This document shows positions 48,498 to 58,427 of a stretch of 64,000 nt of DNA, piece by piece. Positions within the stretch are counted from its first letter, which is position 1. Each line of letters starts with the position of its first letter. The notes beneath the pieces are model-generated. The model saw only the letters and a program-made list of their open reading frames with translations. It had not been told where the DNA came from and made no database searches. A program made the position numbers and the translations under genes. This DNA is from Acetivibrio thermocellus ATCC 27405 (GTDB taxonomy: Bacteria > Bacillota > Clostridia > Acetivibrionales > Acetivibrionaceae), in contig NC_009012.1 of the NCBI RefSeq assembly GCF_000015865.1, positions 3,465,081-3,529,080 of the forward strand, in the 5' to 3' direction.

Positions 48498-49544
48498 ATG
48501 AATGATATTTTACGGCTTAGAAAGGAATTGGAAAAAGCAGTGCTGCGAAATGATATTGAAAAAGCAGATAAAATTTCGGACCAATTGTTCCGGATACAGG
48601 GAGGAATGGAATCCGATACTGTAATGCCGGCTCAATTTGTTGATGAAATTATAGAAAGAAGCAAACAAAAATCAGGGGGTCAAAAATCTATGAATATGAA
48701 GAAATTTATAAGTATAGTTGCCATTGCGGCTGTTACTGCAGCCCTTGGTATTACTGCTCTGGCTGCCCGCTGGTACGGGATAAGGGATCTGGTTTTCAAA
48801 GACAGTGGCAACGAAGCTGCGATAACAGAAAATTCAGATATTTCGGATTCTGCAACTGACGTGGAAGCGTCTACCGATGGCTATGTGAAGGAAAAAGCGG
48901 ATTTGATTGTTCTGCAAGGGTATCCCGACAGTAACGAATACAAAGCCAGTGTTGAGTGGAATTTATTCCGTGCAGGATACGATACTGACGGAAAACTTTT
49001 AAGCGAAGTGGGAAACGGTTCGAATGAGTATACGGAGAAATACCCGTTGTACTTGGTTTACACGAAGGAAATGGCCGAAAAGTTGGAGGAAATTGTTGCA
49101 AAATATCAGCTTAAGCTGCATGAATCCATAACCGTGGTAAGCAGCGGTGAAGAATTGATAAAAGAGGCAAATGTAGGTCAGTTTATTAAAGATGCAAATA
49201 CTGTTTTGAGCGGCTATGTTTACAATGACGGCACATTTCATTTTGACGGAGAAGCCTTGCTGAAAAACGGCAGAAAGATTGACTATCAGTTTGGAAATTA
49301 CGTAAAAGGTACTTTTTCCGATACTTACCTCAACATCGGTGATGCAAGTTCCTACGCAGAGTGGGAGTACAAGACAGGCAGCGGTCAGAAGGTTTCCCTG
49401 GCCCTTGGTGATACTAAGGCGCTGGTTATTGCAGATCTTAAAAATTCATACGTTGTAATAAACGTACTTTCGGGAAACAGTATGATAACCGTTGATGATT
49501 TGCAGGAATTTGCCGACTGTTTTGATTTTTCGCAGATAAAATAA
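48498..49544 (+). CDS. Membrane protein, probable anti-sigma factor
   Basis: A 348-residue protein with GGAGGGA before the ATG. A cytoplasmic helical N-terminal region (residues 1-70, RLRKELEKAVLRNDIEKADK) is followed by one span (FISIVAIAAVTAALGITALA, about 70-90). The rest is outside and unrecognised. Topology and its place after an ECF sigma gene suggest regulation of that sigma factor. No zinc-binding HxxxCxxC motif is seen, so it is not a classic ZAS anti-sigma protein. Confidence 0.65.
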   Translation: MNDILRLRKELEKAVLRNDIEKADKISDQLFRIQGGMESDTVMPAQFVDEIIERSKQKSGGQKSMNMKKFISIVAIAAVTAALGITALAARWYGIRDLVFKDSGNEAAITENSDISDSATDVEASTDGYVKEKADLIVLQGYPDSNEYKASVEWNLFRAGYDTDGKLLSEVGNGSNEYTEKYPLYLVYTKEMAEKLEEIVAKYQLKLHESITVVSSGEELIKEANVGQFIKDANTVLSGYVYNDGTFHFDGEALLKNGRKIDYQFGNYVKGTFSDTYLNIGDASSYAEWEYKTGSGQKVSLALGDTKALVIADLKNSYVVINVLSGNSMITVDDLQEFADCFDFSQIK

Positions 49545-49599
49545 ATATTTACTTTTTGCCTTTTGTTATAATACCGGTTTTGCAGTTTAAACAAATTAT

Positions 49600-49646
49600 T
49601 GAGGCGATAATCCGCTGAAGCTAAGGGGATTAAGCCTCTTTTTCTA
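49600..49646 (+). terminator. Terminator after the sigma/anti-sigma genes
   Basis: GAGGCGATAATCC pairs with GGGATTAAGCCTC with small bulges, then five T. Confidence 0.7.
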
Positions 49647-50003
49647 TGTCTGTTGAATAAATGCTATAACAATATATGTTTTATGCTTGTTATCTTTGCA
49701 TTTTTAGTGTTTGTAATTTTAAAGCTATGAATCGGACCTGTCAGTCATTGAAGATTCAAAGTTTTGGTAAGATTGACATAGCCAACAGTTGACGATATAA
49801 TTACGTCAATAAAATAATTGGAGTATTTGCAGGCTCAGTTCCAGTTGCTTTCTGATGTATTAATCTGGTCAGTATCAATTGTGAAATATTGGGCGTATAA
49901 ATGTAAGTGAAGTATCTGCAAAGGCGAGTTAAGGCTAATGCCTATGGCAGCAAGGCAGTCTCTGAAGAATAATATTTATTTTTATAATGAAGGAGCCATG
50001 TAT
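49647..50003. other. Spacer before the large lipoprotein gene
   Basis: AT-rich, with no clear promoter pair or RNA gene; the ribosome site GAAGGAG (49989-49995) belongs to the following gene. Confidence 0.4.
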
Positions 50004-52028
50004 ATGAAAAGAATTACGGTTTCAATATTTATTCCCTTGATATTGTTTGCTCTGCTACTTACCGGCTGTTCGTCCGACAAACCGAATAATTCAAATCAAA
50101 ATGAAATATTCACGCCAGGTCCGAATGAGTCTACAAATATACCTCAGGCCCAGACTGGGGCAGGTTATAAGAAATATACGGATTTTCTCGGGATAAATAG
50201 AGATGTCAAGGAATTTATAAAGGAGGACATTGATTTAGACGGGAAAACGGAAATTGTAATTGCATGTGAAGCAGATTACGGACTGAAGGTTTTTGTGCTC
50301 AGGGAAGATTCCTCGGGTGAATTGCAAAAAATAGGAGAGCTTGGGGAAGGAGTCTATGGGACATCCGGCGTGGAAATAGTCGAAATGCAAAATAAAAAAC
50401 AGAAATATATTTTGGAAAGTCTCACAAACGGAGCTGCATTATCGGGATTTGCATTGTATGAAATAGACGGAGATGAAATTGTGCAGATAGAATATAGTGC
50501 ATCTGCTACAGGAGCCGGTGAAGATCATTTGATAGATACCAACAAGGACGGCTTCTATGATGGATACGTTCAAAACAGGTATAGCTATGATGTGTTTAAT
50601 TTCCATGTATCAAGCTTTTATAAGTGGAACAGTCAGGGTTTTGTATTTGACTCGGCCCAAATAAAGCTTGACAATTATCCCGACAATCCCAGGGATGTTG
50701 TTTCCCAGTTTTTAAAGTTAAATATGTTAAACAGCTATGAAACAAAAATTGATGGGATTTCCCAAAGATTAAGCGAATTAAATATATCAAACAAGGAAAT
50801 TACGTTTAAAGGAAAAGGATTGGATAATTGGGCGGAAGCTCTGCAAATCGATAATATAGATTTTGATGTAGATGTAAAGGGAAGCACAGCCAAGGTCAGT
50901 GTGACTCTGGGGTCCGAGACTATGACATTTACTTTGACAAAAAAATCCGACAAGTGGCAGATAACAGATATAACCGGCGCAAATGTTGCCGCATCTTCAA
51001 GCCAAAAATCCACTGACGGATGGTTTGCGGGTTTTATAGGCAATAAACCGATACATGCAAAGATTAATGTTTCACAAGACAAGGTTTCCGGTGTTTATTA
51101 TTATGATGAGTATAAAACAAGTATAAAACTGGAAGGCTATATTGATGATTTTATTGAAATGAAAGATTATCGGACGGTATATCTTTCGGAAGATACGGAT
51201 GTAAAAGGAAAAATCATAGGAATATTCAGGACGGATGATTATATACAGGGATGCTGGATGAAGGACGATGTTATTTATCCCATGTATCTGATAAGAGAGG
51301 GTGCAAATATCGCTGCGCCAAAACAGCCGGGGGCAAACAGCAAGAAGTTTGAGGGCAGTTGGACCGGTAAAGAGTCGGGTTATTTTGCCGGTTCTCAGGC
51401 GGATATAAAAGTGCTGTTTGACGATTTAATCTTTTATAACCTGTCCGCTTTCAACGGTATACACACAGGCGCCTTGAGTAGCTTTGGTATTATAGAAAAT
51501 AATGTTGCAAAAACTGTGTTTAAAGATAAGCCCTATTATTTAAAGGATGAGAATGTTGTGTTTGAGTTTAGAATTCAAAATGATTTGTTACTTTTAAATT
51601 CCAATGATTATAGCTTTTATTGCGGAATGGGAGTGGAATTTGGCTCCGAGTATGTAAAGGGCGGGATAGATATTAAAATGCCCACGGCCTTGGAAGTTGG
51701 CATTGTTGAGACTAAAGAACAGGATGAATTGTTTAAAAAGCTGGTAGGCGATAAATATAGCGATTTTATTATGTATACGTCGCATGTGTTTTATTCGGAA
51801 TTGACTTGGAACGGTGAAAAAGTAAAAGCCGGAGAGTCCTATTTGAGGGGTTATAGCGGCTGTTGCTGGTACATTATATCTAAAGAGCATATATATGCTG
51901 CTATTATTGGAGATGATGGCATCTATTATTATACCAATGATAAAAACTATGCGGACAGGATTCCCGAACCAATGGCTGAATGGGCAAGCAGGAGCGACAA
52001 GATATTTTACAACTATAAAGAATTGTAA
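50004..52028 (+). CDS. Large hypothetical lipoprotein
   Basis: About 674 residues. The ATG at 50004 is chosen because GAAGGAG lies 8 bases upstream and the lipoprotein signal (MKRITVSIFIPLILF to LLTGCSS) starts there. A short Ser/Asn/Pro linker follows. Residues about 45-190 have a DIDLDGKTEIVIAC motif and a DTNKDGFYDGYV motif, like calcium loops of FG-GAP/VCBS-type beta propellers. The middle (VDVKGSTAKVSVTLGSETMTF) and C-terminal parts are beta-rich and unassigned. Probably bound to the outer membrane face; function unknown. Confidence 0.72.
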   Translation: MKRITVSIFIPLILFALLLTGCSSDKPNNSNQNEIFTPGPNESTNIPQAQTGAGYKKYTDFLGINRDVKEFIKEDIDLDGKTEIVIACEADYGLKVFVLREDSSGELQKIGELGEGVYGTSGVEIVEMQNKKQKYILESLTNGAALSGFALYEIDGDEIVQIEYSASATGAGEDHLIDTNKDGFYDGYVQNRYSYDVFNFHVSSFYKWNSQGFVFDSAQIKLDNYPDNPRDVVSQFLKLNMLNSYETKIDGISQRLSELNISNKEITFKGKGLDNWAEALQIDNIDFDVDVKGSTAKVSVTLGSETMTFTLTKKSDKWQITDITGANVAASSSQKSTDGWFAGFIGNKPIHAKINVSQDKVSGVYYYDEYKTSIKLEGYIDDFIEMKDYRTVYLSEDTDVKGKIIGIFRTDDYIQGCWMKDDVIYPMYLIREGANIAAPKQPGANSKKFEGSWTGKESGYFAGSQADIKVLFDDLIFYNLSAFNGIHTGALSSFGIIENNVAKTVFKDKPYYLKDENVVFEFRIQNDLLLLNSNDYSFYCGMGVEFGSEYVKGGIDIKMPTALEVGIVETKEQDELFKKLVGDKYSDFIMYTSHVFYSELTWNGEKVKAGESYLRGYSGCCWYIISKEHIYAAIIGDDGIYYYTNDKNYADRIPEPMAEWASRSDKIFYNYKEL

Positions 52029-52157
52029 AATAGGGAATGAATTATAAGCATTGGTTATAAACCTGAAGGCATTCTTTTCATCGCGAATAAAACAATTTTT
52101 ATGAATAATCAAACCGGTTTTATGAAAAGCTAATATTATGGAGATGCAGAATATTAG

Positions 52158-52391
52158 ATGAAAGGTAGATTTTTTGACATGACTGGGAATCAGCCTGTAA
52201 AAGTAGGTTTAAGAAGCAAAATTACAAATGAACTTGTGGCAGTATATCCCTACAGCATTAATGGAAGCCCAAAAGAGGTTGAAAAAAAGGTATTTGACTG
52301 GTATTATGCTCAGGGGTGTGCCAATGAGAATGAACTTCCCAACCTTTTCGTGGATACTGTGACGGATGGGGAGCTAAAGAGCTTTCATTAG
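52158..52391 (+). CDS. Small hypothetical protein
   Basis: A 77-residue soluble protein, ATG 52158 with GGAGA about 15 bases upstream, a weak site. It reads GRFFDMTGNQPVKVGLRSKI and has a short helix KEVEKKVFDWYYAQG. Not recognised. Its last codons form one arm of the terminator, a compact gene end. Confidence 0.6.
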   Translation: MKGRFFDMTGNQPVKVGLRSKITNELVAVYPYSINGSPKEVEKKVFDWYYAQGCANENELPNLFVDTVTDGELKSFH

Positions 52392-52412
52392 GCTCTTTAG
52401 CTCTTTGTTTTT
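52371..52412 (+). terminator. Terminator overlapping the end of the small gene
   Basis: GAGCTAAAGAGC (52371-52382) and GCTCTTTAGCTC (52392-52403) form a perfect 12-bp stem; the loop contains the stop codon of the preceding gene, and a T run follows. Confidence 0.88.
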
Positions 52413-52419
52413 TTGATGT

Positions 52420-52610
52420 ATTTTTTGCATCATCAAAATTAGCCTGCGGTTTACCTTTTGGAAAACTTATTTCAAATATATTAAATAAGTCGCTTATAGG
52501 GTAAAGCTTTCCGTTTTTAAGACCAACAAGGTTTTCTCTTTCTGTAAATGGAATACCGCATCTTTATCTCCATCATTTGGCCATTTTAGCGGGCAACACA
52601 GCCCAATACC
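52420..52610 (-). pseudogene. Remnant of an unknown gene
   Basis: On the minus strand about 45 codons read GIPFTERENLVGLKNGKLYP, then ISDLFNIFEISFPKGKPQAN, with no start and a shifted frame ahead ([15 protein letters not shown]). It looks like the end of a decayed gene. Family unknown. Confidence 0.3.
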
Positions 52611-52733
52611 AATGTTTTTCAATTTGCAAGACCAGGATTTATAATCAATATTAAGGAAATTATAGAATTACATATTATCTTTTGCTATAATATTAATAAT
52701 TATATAAACAAATTTACAAAGGGGGGTCATAAA

Positions 52734-53312
52734 ATGAGTAAGAAGATACTTATGCTGGTAGGAGATTATGTTGAGGACTATGAAGTAATGGTTCCGTTCC
52801 AAGCACTTTTGATGGCCGGCTATACGGTTCATGCCGTTTGCCCTGGCAAAAAAGCCGGTGATGTGGTTCGCACTTCCATACATGATTTTGAAGGCGACCA
52901 GACTTACAGTGAGAAAAGAGGTCACAACTTTGCTTTGAATGGCACCTTTGATGAGGTTGATGAGAAGAATTATGATGCTCTTGTTATTCCGGGCGGTCGT
53001 GCTCCTGAGTATATAAGGCTGAATAAAAGGGTTTTGGAGATTGTAAAGCATTTTGCCAATGAGAATAAACCTATTGCAGCCATTTGTCACGGACCTCAGG
53101 TTCTTGTGGCTGCCGGTGTTCTAAGCGGCAGGGAATGCGCTGCATATCCCGCTGTATCTCCTGATATTGAGGCGGCGGGAGGCAAATACATAAGTTTGGA
53201 TATGGACAAGGCCCATGTGGATGGCAATTTGGTTACAGCTCCGGCCTGGCCGGCACATCCTGAGTGGCTTGCAAAGTTTTTGAAAGTACTTGGGGCGGAA
53301 ATTAAGATATAA
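52734..53312 (+). CDS. DJ-1/PfpI family protein
   Basis: A 192-residue cytoplasmic protein with AAGGGGGG before the ATG. Features: [20 protein letters not shown] at the N terminus, the acidic residue there, and the nucleophile elbow [15 protein letters not shown] with the reactive cysteine followed by histidine. Family members act as protein deglycases or proteases, or protect against carbonyl stress; which applies here is open. Confidence 0.9.
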   Translation: MSKKILMLVGDYVEDYEVMVPFQALLMAGYTVHAVCPGKKAGDVVRTSIHDFEGDQTYSEKRGHNFALNGTFDEVDEKNYDALVIPGGRAPEYIRLNKRVLEIVKHFANENKPIAAICHGPQVLVAAGVLSGRECAAYPAVSPDIEAAGGKYISLDMDKAHVDGNLVTAPAWPAHPEWLAKFLKVLGAEIKI

Positions 53313-53323
53313 AAGACGTTAAA

Positions 53324-53370
53324 AATATGGAAGAAGCTTGAACTGGCAATGTTTCTTCCATATTTTTTTA
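53324..53370 (+). terminator. Terminator after the DJ-1/PfpI gene
   Basis: AATATGGAAGAA and TTTCTTCCATATT pair around a loop of about 15 bases, then seven T. Confidence 0.8.
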
Positions 53371-53375
53371 TTTGT

Positions 53376-53498
53376 TTGATTCTGTTGCCGGTGGATGACC
53401 ATTTGGGATTGCCGTTTTCAATTATATTTATCTTATTTTTTGTATATGCTTTGACAGTCTATTTATTAAATGAAACGGGAAGACAGGGTGAATATTAG
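53376..53498 (+). CDS. Possible 40-residue membrane peptide or gene end
   Basis: A TTG-started frame reads ILLPVDDHLGLPFSIIFILF, FVYALTVYLLNETGRQGEY. It has one clear membrane span but no ribosome site, and it begins just after a terminator, so it may be the tail of a lost gene. Confidence 0.25.
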   Translation: MILLPVDDHLGLPFSIIFILFFVYALTVYLLNETGRQGEY

Positions 53499-53619
53499 AA
53501 AAGTGGGTGTTTTGACGCTTTTGTATTTGACTTGACAATATTGTGTATGGTAATTTTATATACGTAAGATAATCATAAGTCGTAATTTAAATGCAATAAG
53601 CATTTAAAGGGGAGCGGCA

Positions 53620-54399
53620 ATGAAAAAAATTAAAAATATAATTACAATGGTTGTATTGGCGGCTGTGGTAATAAGTATGATTTGGTTCTATCAAGTTTGT
53701 ATTAATATTCCGGTTGGAAACGGAAAAGTGATTAAGATTGGGCTTGGCGGCGGTGATTGGACAAAGAAATATAAACTTGAATTGGACCGGTTTTTCGGAG
53801 AAGAAAATTGGGAGTGCATTTCTAAAGAAAAAAAGGATAGTATTATCCTGGAAGATTCTCAATACACAAATTGGAGCATACGTTTTAAGGATAAATACGG
53901 AGAAGAACATACTGCGGTAATTACAAATCATGTATTTTTGATTAATAATAGTGGAAAAGGATATTCCAGTACAAAAAGATATAGTGAGAAACAGGCGTTT
54001 TATCTGGAGTTGCTGGATATTTCTTGTGGTTTGGTGTCTAATGAGATACATAATGATATTATAAAAAGTGAACTTACAGAAGAAGAGGCAAGTTCTGTTT
54101 ATGTCAGAGTATTGGCGAATGGCAATCCGGAACCGAAATTTTATGATGCCTTGGCTAAAGAACAGTGGTTTACGGTTAATAAATTAAGGCCTGAAAATCT
54201 TCTGTTTAATGAGTCACATCAGTTTCGGATAGAAATAACCCTTAGTACTTATAGATTCGGTAAATTAACAAAACAACAACAAAAGAATGTACTTGACAGC
54301 TTTGAAAGAATTGAGAAAAGGATACTTGATAAGTACGGAGAAAAAGTATCATTTGAGATACGTTTTGATGACGAACACAGAGTAAACTATAATGGCTAG
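53620..54399 (+). CDS. Hypothetical membrane-anchored protein
   Basis: A 259-residue protein, ATG 53620 with AAAGGGGAG upstream. An N-terminal span (IITMVVLAAVVISMIWFYQV) is followed by an outer soluble part with mixed helices and strands (KYKLELDRFFGEENWECISK, SFEIRFDDEHRVNYNG at the end). No known motif. Monocistronic. Confidence 0.65.
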   Translation: MKKIKNIITMVVLAAVVISMIWFYQVCINIPVGNGKVIKIGLGGGDWTKKYKLELDRFFGEENWECISKEKKDSIILEDSQYTNWSIRFKDKYGEEHTAVITNHVFLINNSGKGYSSTKRYSEKQAFYLELLDISCGLVSNEIHNDIIKSELTEEEASSVYVRVLANGNPEPKFYDALAKEQWFTVNKLRPENLLFNESHQFRIEITLSTYRFGKLTKQQQKNVLDSFERIEKRILDKYGEKVSFEIRFDDEHRVNYNG

Positions 54400-54694
54400 G
54401 TTAAACAATAGTATGACAACTGTTTTGATATTTCTAATCACTTCATCAAAACTTTCGTTTCTTTATCGCTATTTTTTAATTTGTGCTTTTTTAAAACTTT
54501 TGTTGCCTGCTTCTGTTTCTCCATTAATACATGAAATAAGTAAATATTCCTGAATCATAAAAAAAGCAAAAAATATATTGAGATTTAAAACACCAATTGA
54601 TATAATATATCAAACTTATGAGGATTACCGGAGAGTATCGTGTTTTAGAGTTCTTTCAACTATGGAGCATTCGTTTTTATGGAGGGAGTATGCT

Positions 54695-56422
54695 ATGAAG
54701 AATTTTATCAGAATACTTAAACAGGGACGACAATACTGGAAATATTTGATAGTCGCCGGTATAAGCCTGCTCGCGATTACGGCTTTCAACCTTGTTACCC
54801 CATGGAAAGTCAGAGAACTGGTTGATATATTGTCAAAAGAAGGCACGAAGAATATGGCAAGTATACGCAATATTGCAATTATACTTGCCGTTGCATACAT
54901 CGCAAGAGCGTTTTTTTCCTATCTGTATCGCTATTTCAGCCATGTTGCCGCATGGAGACTGGTTGCGGACATGAGGGTGATTGTGTACGAACATCTGCAG
55001 AAGCTGTCTTTGAGTTTCTATCAAGACAAGCAGACCGGGCAGCTTATGTCAAGGGCAATAAATGACACGGCCACTTTTGAGGTTTTAATAGCCCATGCTG
55101 TTCCGGACCTTGTTACCAATGTGCTTATTCTCGTTGGCACCGGTATACTGTTGTTTGTAATAAACCCTTTGCTGGCGGCGCTTACCCTTATACCCATACC
55201 GTTTTTGGTACTGGGTTCGGGAATATTTACCAAAAAAGTTCTTCCGAATTTCCGGGAGGCGCAGGGAAAACTTGGGGATCTTAACGCAGTGGTGCAGGAC
55301 AATATTTCGGGTATCAAGGAAATTCAGGCTTTCAACCAACAGTCAAGGGAGAAAAAACGCGTTGAAAAAAGGGCAAGAAAATACACTTCCGCAATACTTC
55401 ATGCTTTAAGGGTAAGTGCGATATTTCATCCCGTTGTGGAAATGATAAGCTCCCTTGGAACGGTTATTGTCGTGGCCTTTGGCGGATGGTTTGCATTAAA
55501 AGGTTATGTCAGCACGGCTGATATTGTAGGATTTATAATGTTTCTGGGACTTTTTTATCAGCCTATCACCACACTGGCAAGAGTAATAGAAGATTTACAG
55601 CAGGCTGCGGCGGGAGCGGAAAGAGTGTTTGAGCTTCTTGACACCGAGCCGGATATTGTCGACAGTGAAGGGGCGAAAACCATTACAAGTTCCAAAGGTG
55701 AAATAACCTTTAAAAATGTAAGTTTCCACTATATTCCTTCAAATCCGGTTTTGAAAAATATAAGCTTTACCGCAAAGCCCGGTCAGATGATAGCATTGGT
55801 GGGGCCGACCGGAGTGGGAAAAAGCACTGTAATTAGTTTAATAGCAAGATTTTATGACCCGGTTTCGGGAGAAATTCTTCTTGACGGTATGAATATTAAG
55901 GATATAACAATATCTTCTCTAAGAAACCAGATAAGCATAGTGCTTCAGGATACATTCCTTTTCAACGGCAGTGTGGCTGACAATATTGCTTACGGAAGCA
56001 GGGACGCTTCTTTTGAAGATATTGTTAGAGCGGCAAAAATCGCAAGGGCTCATGATTTTATAATGCAGCTTCCCGAAGGCTATGACACCGTGATAGGTGA
56101 AAGGGGCGTAAAGCTTTCCGGAGGGCAGAAACAGCGTTTGTCCATCGCCAGAGCGGTTCTTAGAAACACTCCTATATTGATATTGGACGAAGCAACCGCG
56201 TCAGTTGATGTCGAAACGGAAGCGGAAATCCAGAAAGCGATTGGTGAATTGGCAGGAACCCGCACTATTATTGTGATAGCCCACAGGCTGTCCACCGTAA
56301 AGCAGGCAGACAACATCCTTGTCTTAAAAGACGGGGAAATTGTAGAGTCGGGCACTCATGACGAGCTTATAAAGCAAGACGGCTTGTACAAATATCTTTG
56401 CGAAGTACAATTCGGAATATGA
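54695..56422 (+). CDS. ABC exporter, half-size permease-ATPase fusion
   Basis: About 575 residues. The ATG at 54695 is chosen since GGAGGGAG lies 7 bases upstream. Residues about 1-310 are the six-span export domain (YLIVAGISLLAITAFNLVTP, TADIVGFIMFLGLFYQPITT), and about 335-570 the ATPase: Walker A GPTGVGKST, signature LSGGQKQRLSIARA, Walker B ILILDEATASVD, switch histidine in IAHRLSTVK. It works as a dimer; MsbA/lipid, peptide or drug export is possible and cannot be told apart here. Confidence 0.93.
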   Translation: MKNFIRILKQGRQYWKYLIVAGISLLAITAFNLVTPWKVRELVDILSKEGTKNMASIRNIAIILAVAYIARAFFSYLYRYFSHVAAWRLVADMRVIVYEHLQKLSLSFYQDKQTGQLMSRAINDTATFEVLIAHAVPDLVTNVLILVGTGILLFVINPLLAALTLIPIPFLVLGSGIFTKKVLPNFREAQGKLGDLNAVVQDNISGIKEIQAFNQQSREKKRVEKRARKYTSAILHALRVSAIFHPVVEMISSLGTVIVVAFGGWFALKGYVSTADIVGFIMFLGLFYQPITTLARVIEDLQQAAAGAERVFELLDTEPDIVDSEGAKTITSSKGEITFKNVSFHYIPSNPVLKNISFTAKPGQMIALVGPTGVGKSTVISLIARFYDPVSGEILLDGMNIKDITISSLRNQISIVLQDTFLFNGSVADNIAYGSRDASFEDIVRAAKIARAHDFIMQLPEGYDTVIGERGVKLSGGQKQRLSIARAVLRNTPILILDEATASVDVETEAEIQKAIGELAGTRTIIVIAHRLSTVKQADNILVLKDGEIVESGTHDELIKQDGLYKYLCEVQFGI

Positions 56423-56468
56423 CAAACCGGATGAGGAAATCCGGCAAACCGATAAAGCGGCCTTGTTT

Positions 56469-56512
56469 AATGAACTGTACGTATTTACAATGTTTCGTGC
56501 AGTTCATTTTTA
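56469..56512. terminator. Terminator between converging genes
   Basis: AATGAACTG and CAGTTCATT pair, with a T run on the plus side. Confidence 0.65.
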
Positions 56513-56522
56513 TCTAAAGCTT

Positions 56523-57095
56523 TTACATGTAAGAAAGGAACACTTTCTTTCCGCGAAATTCTTTGGGGAATATGGTATCGTAAATTTTGTCAAGCTCGCT
56601 GTAAACAAAAGAGTCATCCCATTCTTTTTTTATCGGCAGATAAAATATGTCAAATTCAACATCAAACAACTTACTGGAAATATTGGTCTTTCTGGCGCCG
56701 TTTCTTTCATAAAAAGATATTCTTCTTTCCCGCTCCGACTTTTCTGCTTCGTTTTTTGCCGCATTAATGCTTTCCAACTCAAATATAATTCCGGAGAAAT
56801 TGCCAAGTATTTCTTGCAATTTTTTCAAAAACATACTTCCATATCCCTTGTTTCTGTCTGCCCGGTTTACGGCATAATAGTCAAGAAGAAGGCATTTGCC
56901 GAAAGGGGCGTGGCAGAAAAGAGCATATGCTTTTAAAATATCGTCGACATAGAAACCGAAACAAGGGTACAAATTTTTTTCCATAAGCTTTTTAATGCTG
57001 CTAAGCGGTCTTATTTCATTTTGGGGAAAATCAAACTGCATTGAGTTGTTGAATACATGTGTGACTTCTTCTGTTGAAAGTTGTTTTATATGCAT
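56523..57095 (-). CDS. GNAT-family acetyltransferase
   Basis: A 190-residue protein with AAGGAG about 8 bases before the ATG. The acetyl-CoA loop is seen in YYAVNRADRNKGYGSMFLKK (R/Q-x-x-G-x-G/A type, here RNKGYG), with a later strand IIFELESINA and FYERNGARKT as in the fold. The substrate is unknown. It converges with the ABC exporter gene. Confidence 0.82.
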   Translation of the reverse strand: MHIKQLSTEEVTHVFNNSMQFDFPQNEIRPLSSIKKLMEKNLYPCFGFYVDDILKAYALFCHAPFGKCLLLDYYAVNRADRNKGYGSMFLKKLQEILGNFSGIIFELESINAAKNEAEKSERERRISFYERNGARKTNISSKLFDVEFDIFYLPIKKEWDDSFVYSELDKIYDTIFPKEFRGKKVFLSYM

Positions 57096-57321
57096 AATTT
57101 CAAACTCCTTTTATCATATTTATTCTATGGATATACTAAAAAGTATACGAAAAGATTGTTTTGTGTTTGATTTTATCATTATGAATTACTGATTACAAGA
57201 CAAAGCTTAGTCAATCATGACTATTGCGAACCATAAAAAAATATGCTATGCTAAAATCGTTTGATGAGTAATCAAAAATTATTTATCAAAAAATATAATA
57301 CATAAAGAAAGTAGAGGGAAT

Positions 57322-58374
57322 ATGACTGTATCACTTACTGATTTTTTAAGTCATTTGATATCGAGTCCTCCATTAATTATAACTACTCTTCTTACACTGG
57401 GAGTTATAATGGTTAATGGATGGACGGATGCTCCTAACGCGATTGCCACTTGTGTTTCCACACGGTCGATAAGTCCGCGTGCGGCTATAGTGATGGCAGC
57501 GTTTTTTGACTTTCTTGGTGTTTTTGTTATGACCAAGATCAATGCGAGGGTGGCAGAGACCATTTATAAAATGGTTGATTTCGGAGGAGACCCTAACAAA
57601 GCCCTGGTAGCCCTTTGCGCTGCTCTTTTTGCAATTGTGCTTTGGGCGACGGCCGCATGGTGGTTTGGAATTCCAACCAGTGAAAGCCATGCACTTATTG
57701 CCGGAATAAGCGGTGCTGCAATTGCCCTGCAAAAAGGCCTTCACGGTATTAATTTTAATGAGTGGGTTAATGTCCTTTACGGACTGGCACTGTCCCTGGT
57801 ATTGGGTTTCGCAACGGGATGGACGGTTGTAAAGCTGGTTGAGAAGATTTTTAGAAGAGTCAACAGGGCAAAAACTTTTGGGTTTTTCAAAAATGCCCAG
57901 GTTTTGGCCAGTGCCGGCATGGCATTTATGCATGGCGCGCAGGACGGACAGAAATTTATGGGTGTGTTTATGCTGGGTGTGTTTTTAACGCAGGGACAAG
58001 CACAAGTGACAGAATTTATCATACCGAACTGGATGCTTATTCTTTGCTCGGCAGTCATGGCCACAGGTACTTCCATTGGCGGATATCGAATTATTAAGGC
58101 CGTAGGAATGGACATGGTCAAACTTGAAAAATATCAAGGTTTTTCTGCCGACCTTGCCGGCGTGATATGTTTGCTTACAGCATCAGTTTTCGGCTTGCCG
58201 GTCAGTACCACTCATACCAAGACAACGGCAATTATGGGCGTTGGAGCGGCAAAACGTATATCTTCAGTTAACTGGGGAGTGGTAAAAGAGATGGTGTCCG
58301 CATGGGTTCTGACTTTCCCGGGATGCGGATTGATAGGCTTTTTGATGGCATTGCTCTTTATGAACATATTTTAA
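57322..58374 (+). CDS. pit: Low-affinity inorganic phosphate transporter (PiT)
   Basis: A 350-residue membrane protein with about ten spans. The two PiT signatures are present: GWTDAPNAIATCVSTRSISP near the N terminus and a related block GLPVSTTHTKTTAIMGVGAA near the C terminus. It imports phosphate as a metal complex with a cation. AGAGGGA lies before the ATG. The PhoU-like gene follows by 53 bases and very likely regulates it. Confidence 0.93.
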   Translation: MTVSLTDFLSHLISSPPLIITTLLTLGVIMVNGWTDAPNAIATCVSTRSISPRAAIVMAAFFDFLGVFVMTKINARVAETIYKMVDFGGDPNKALVALCAALFAIVLWATAAWWFGIPTSESHALIAGISGAAIALQKGLHGINFNEWVNVLYGLALSLVLGFATGWTVVKLVEKIFRRVNRAKTFGFFKNAQVLASAGMAFMHGAQDGQKFMGVFMLGVFLTQGQAQVTEFIIPNWMLILCSAVMATGTSIGGYRIIKAVGMDMVKLEKYQGFSADLAGVICLLTASVFGLPVSTTHTKTTAIMGVGAAKRISSVNWGVVKEMVSAWVLTFPGCGLIGFLMALLFMNIF

Positions 58375-58427
58375 TCTTCGGTTATACAAAATAATGGAAA
58401 TATATTTTTGAGGAAGAGGTTTGGATT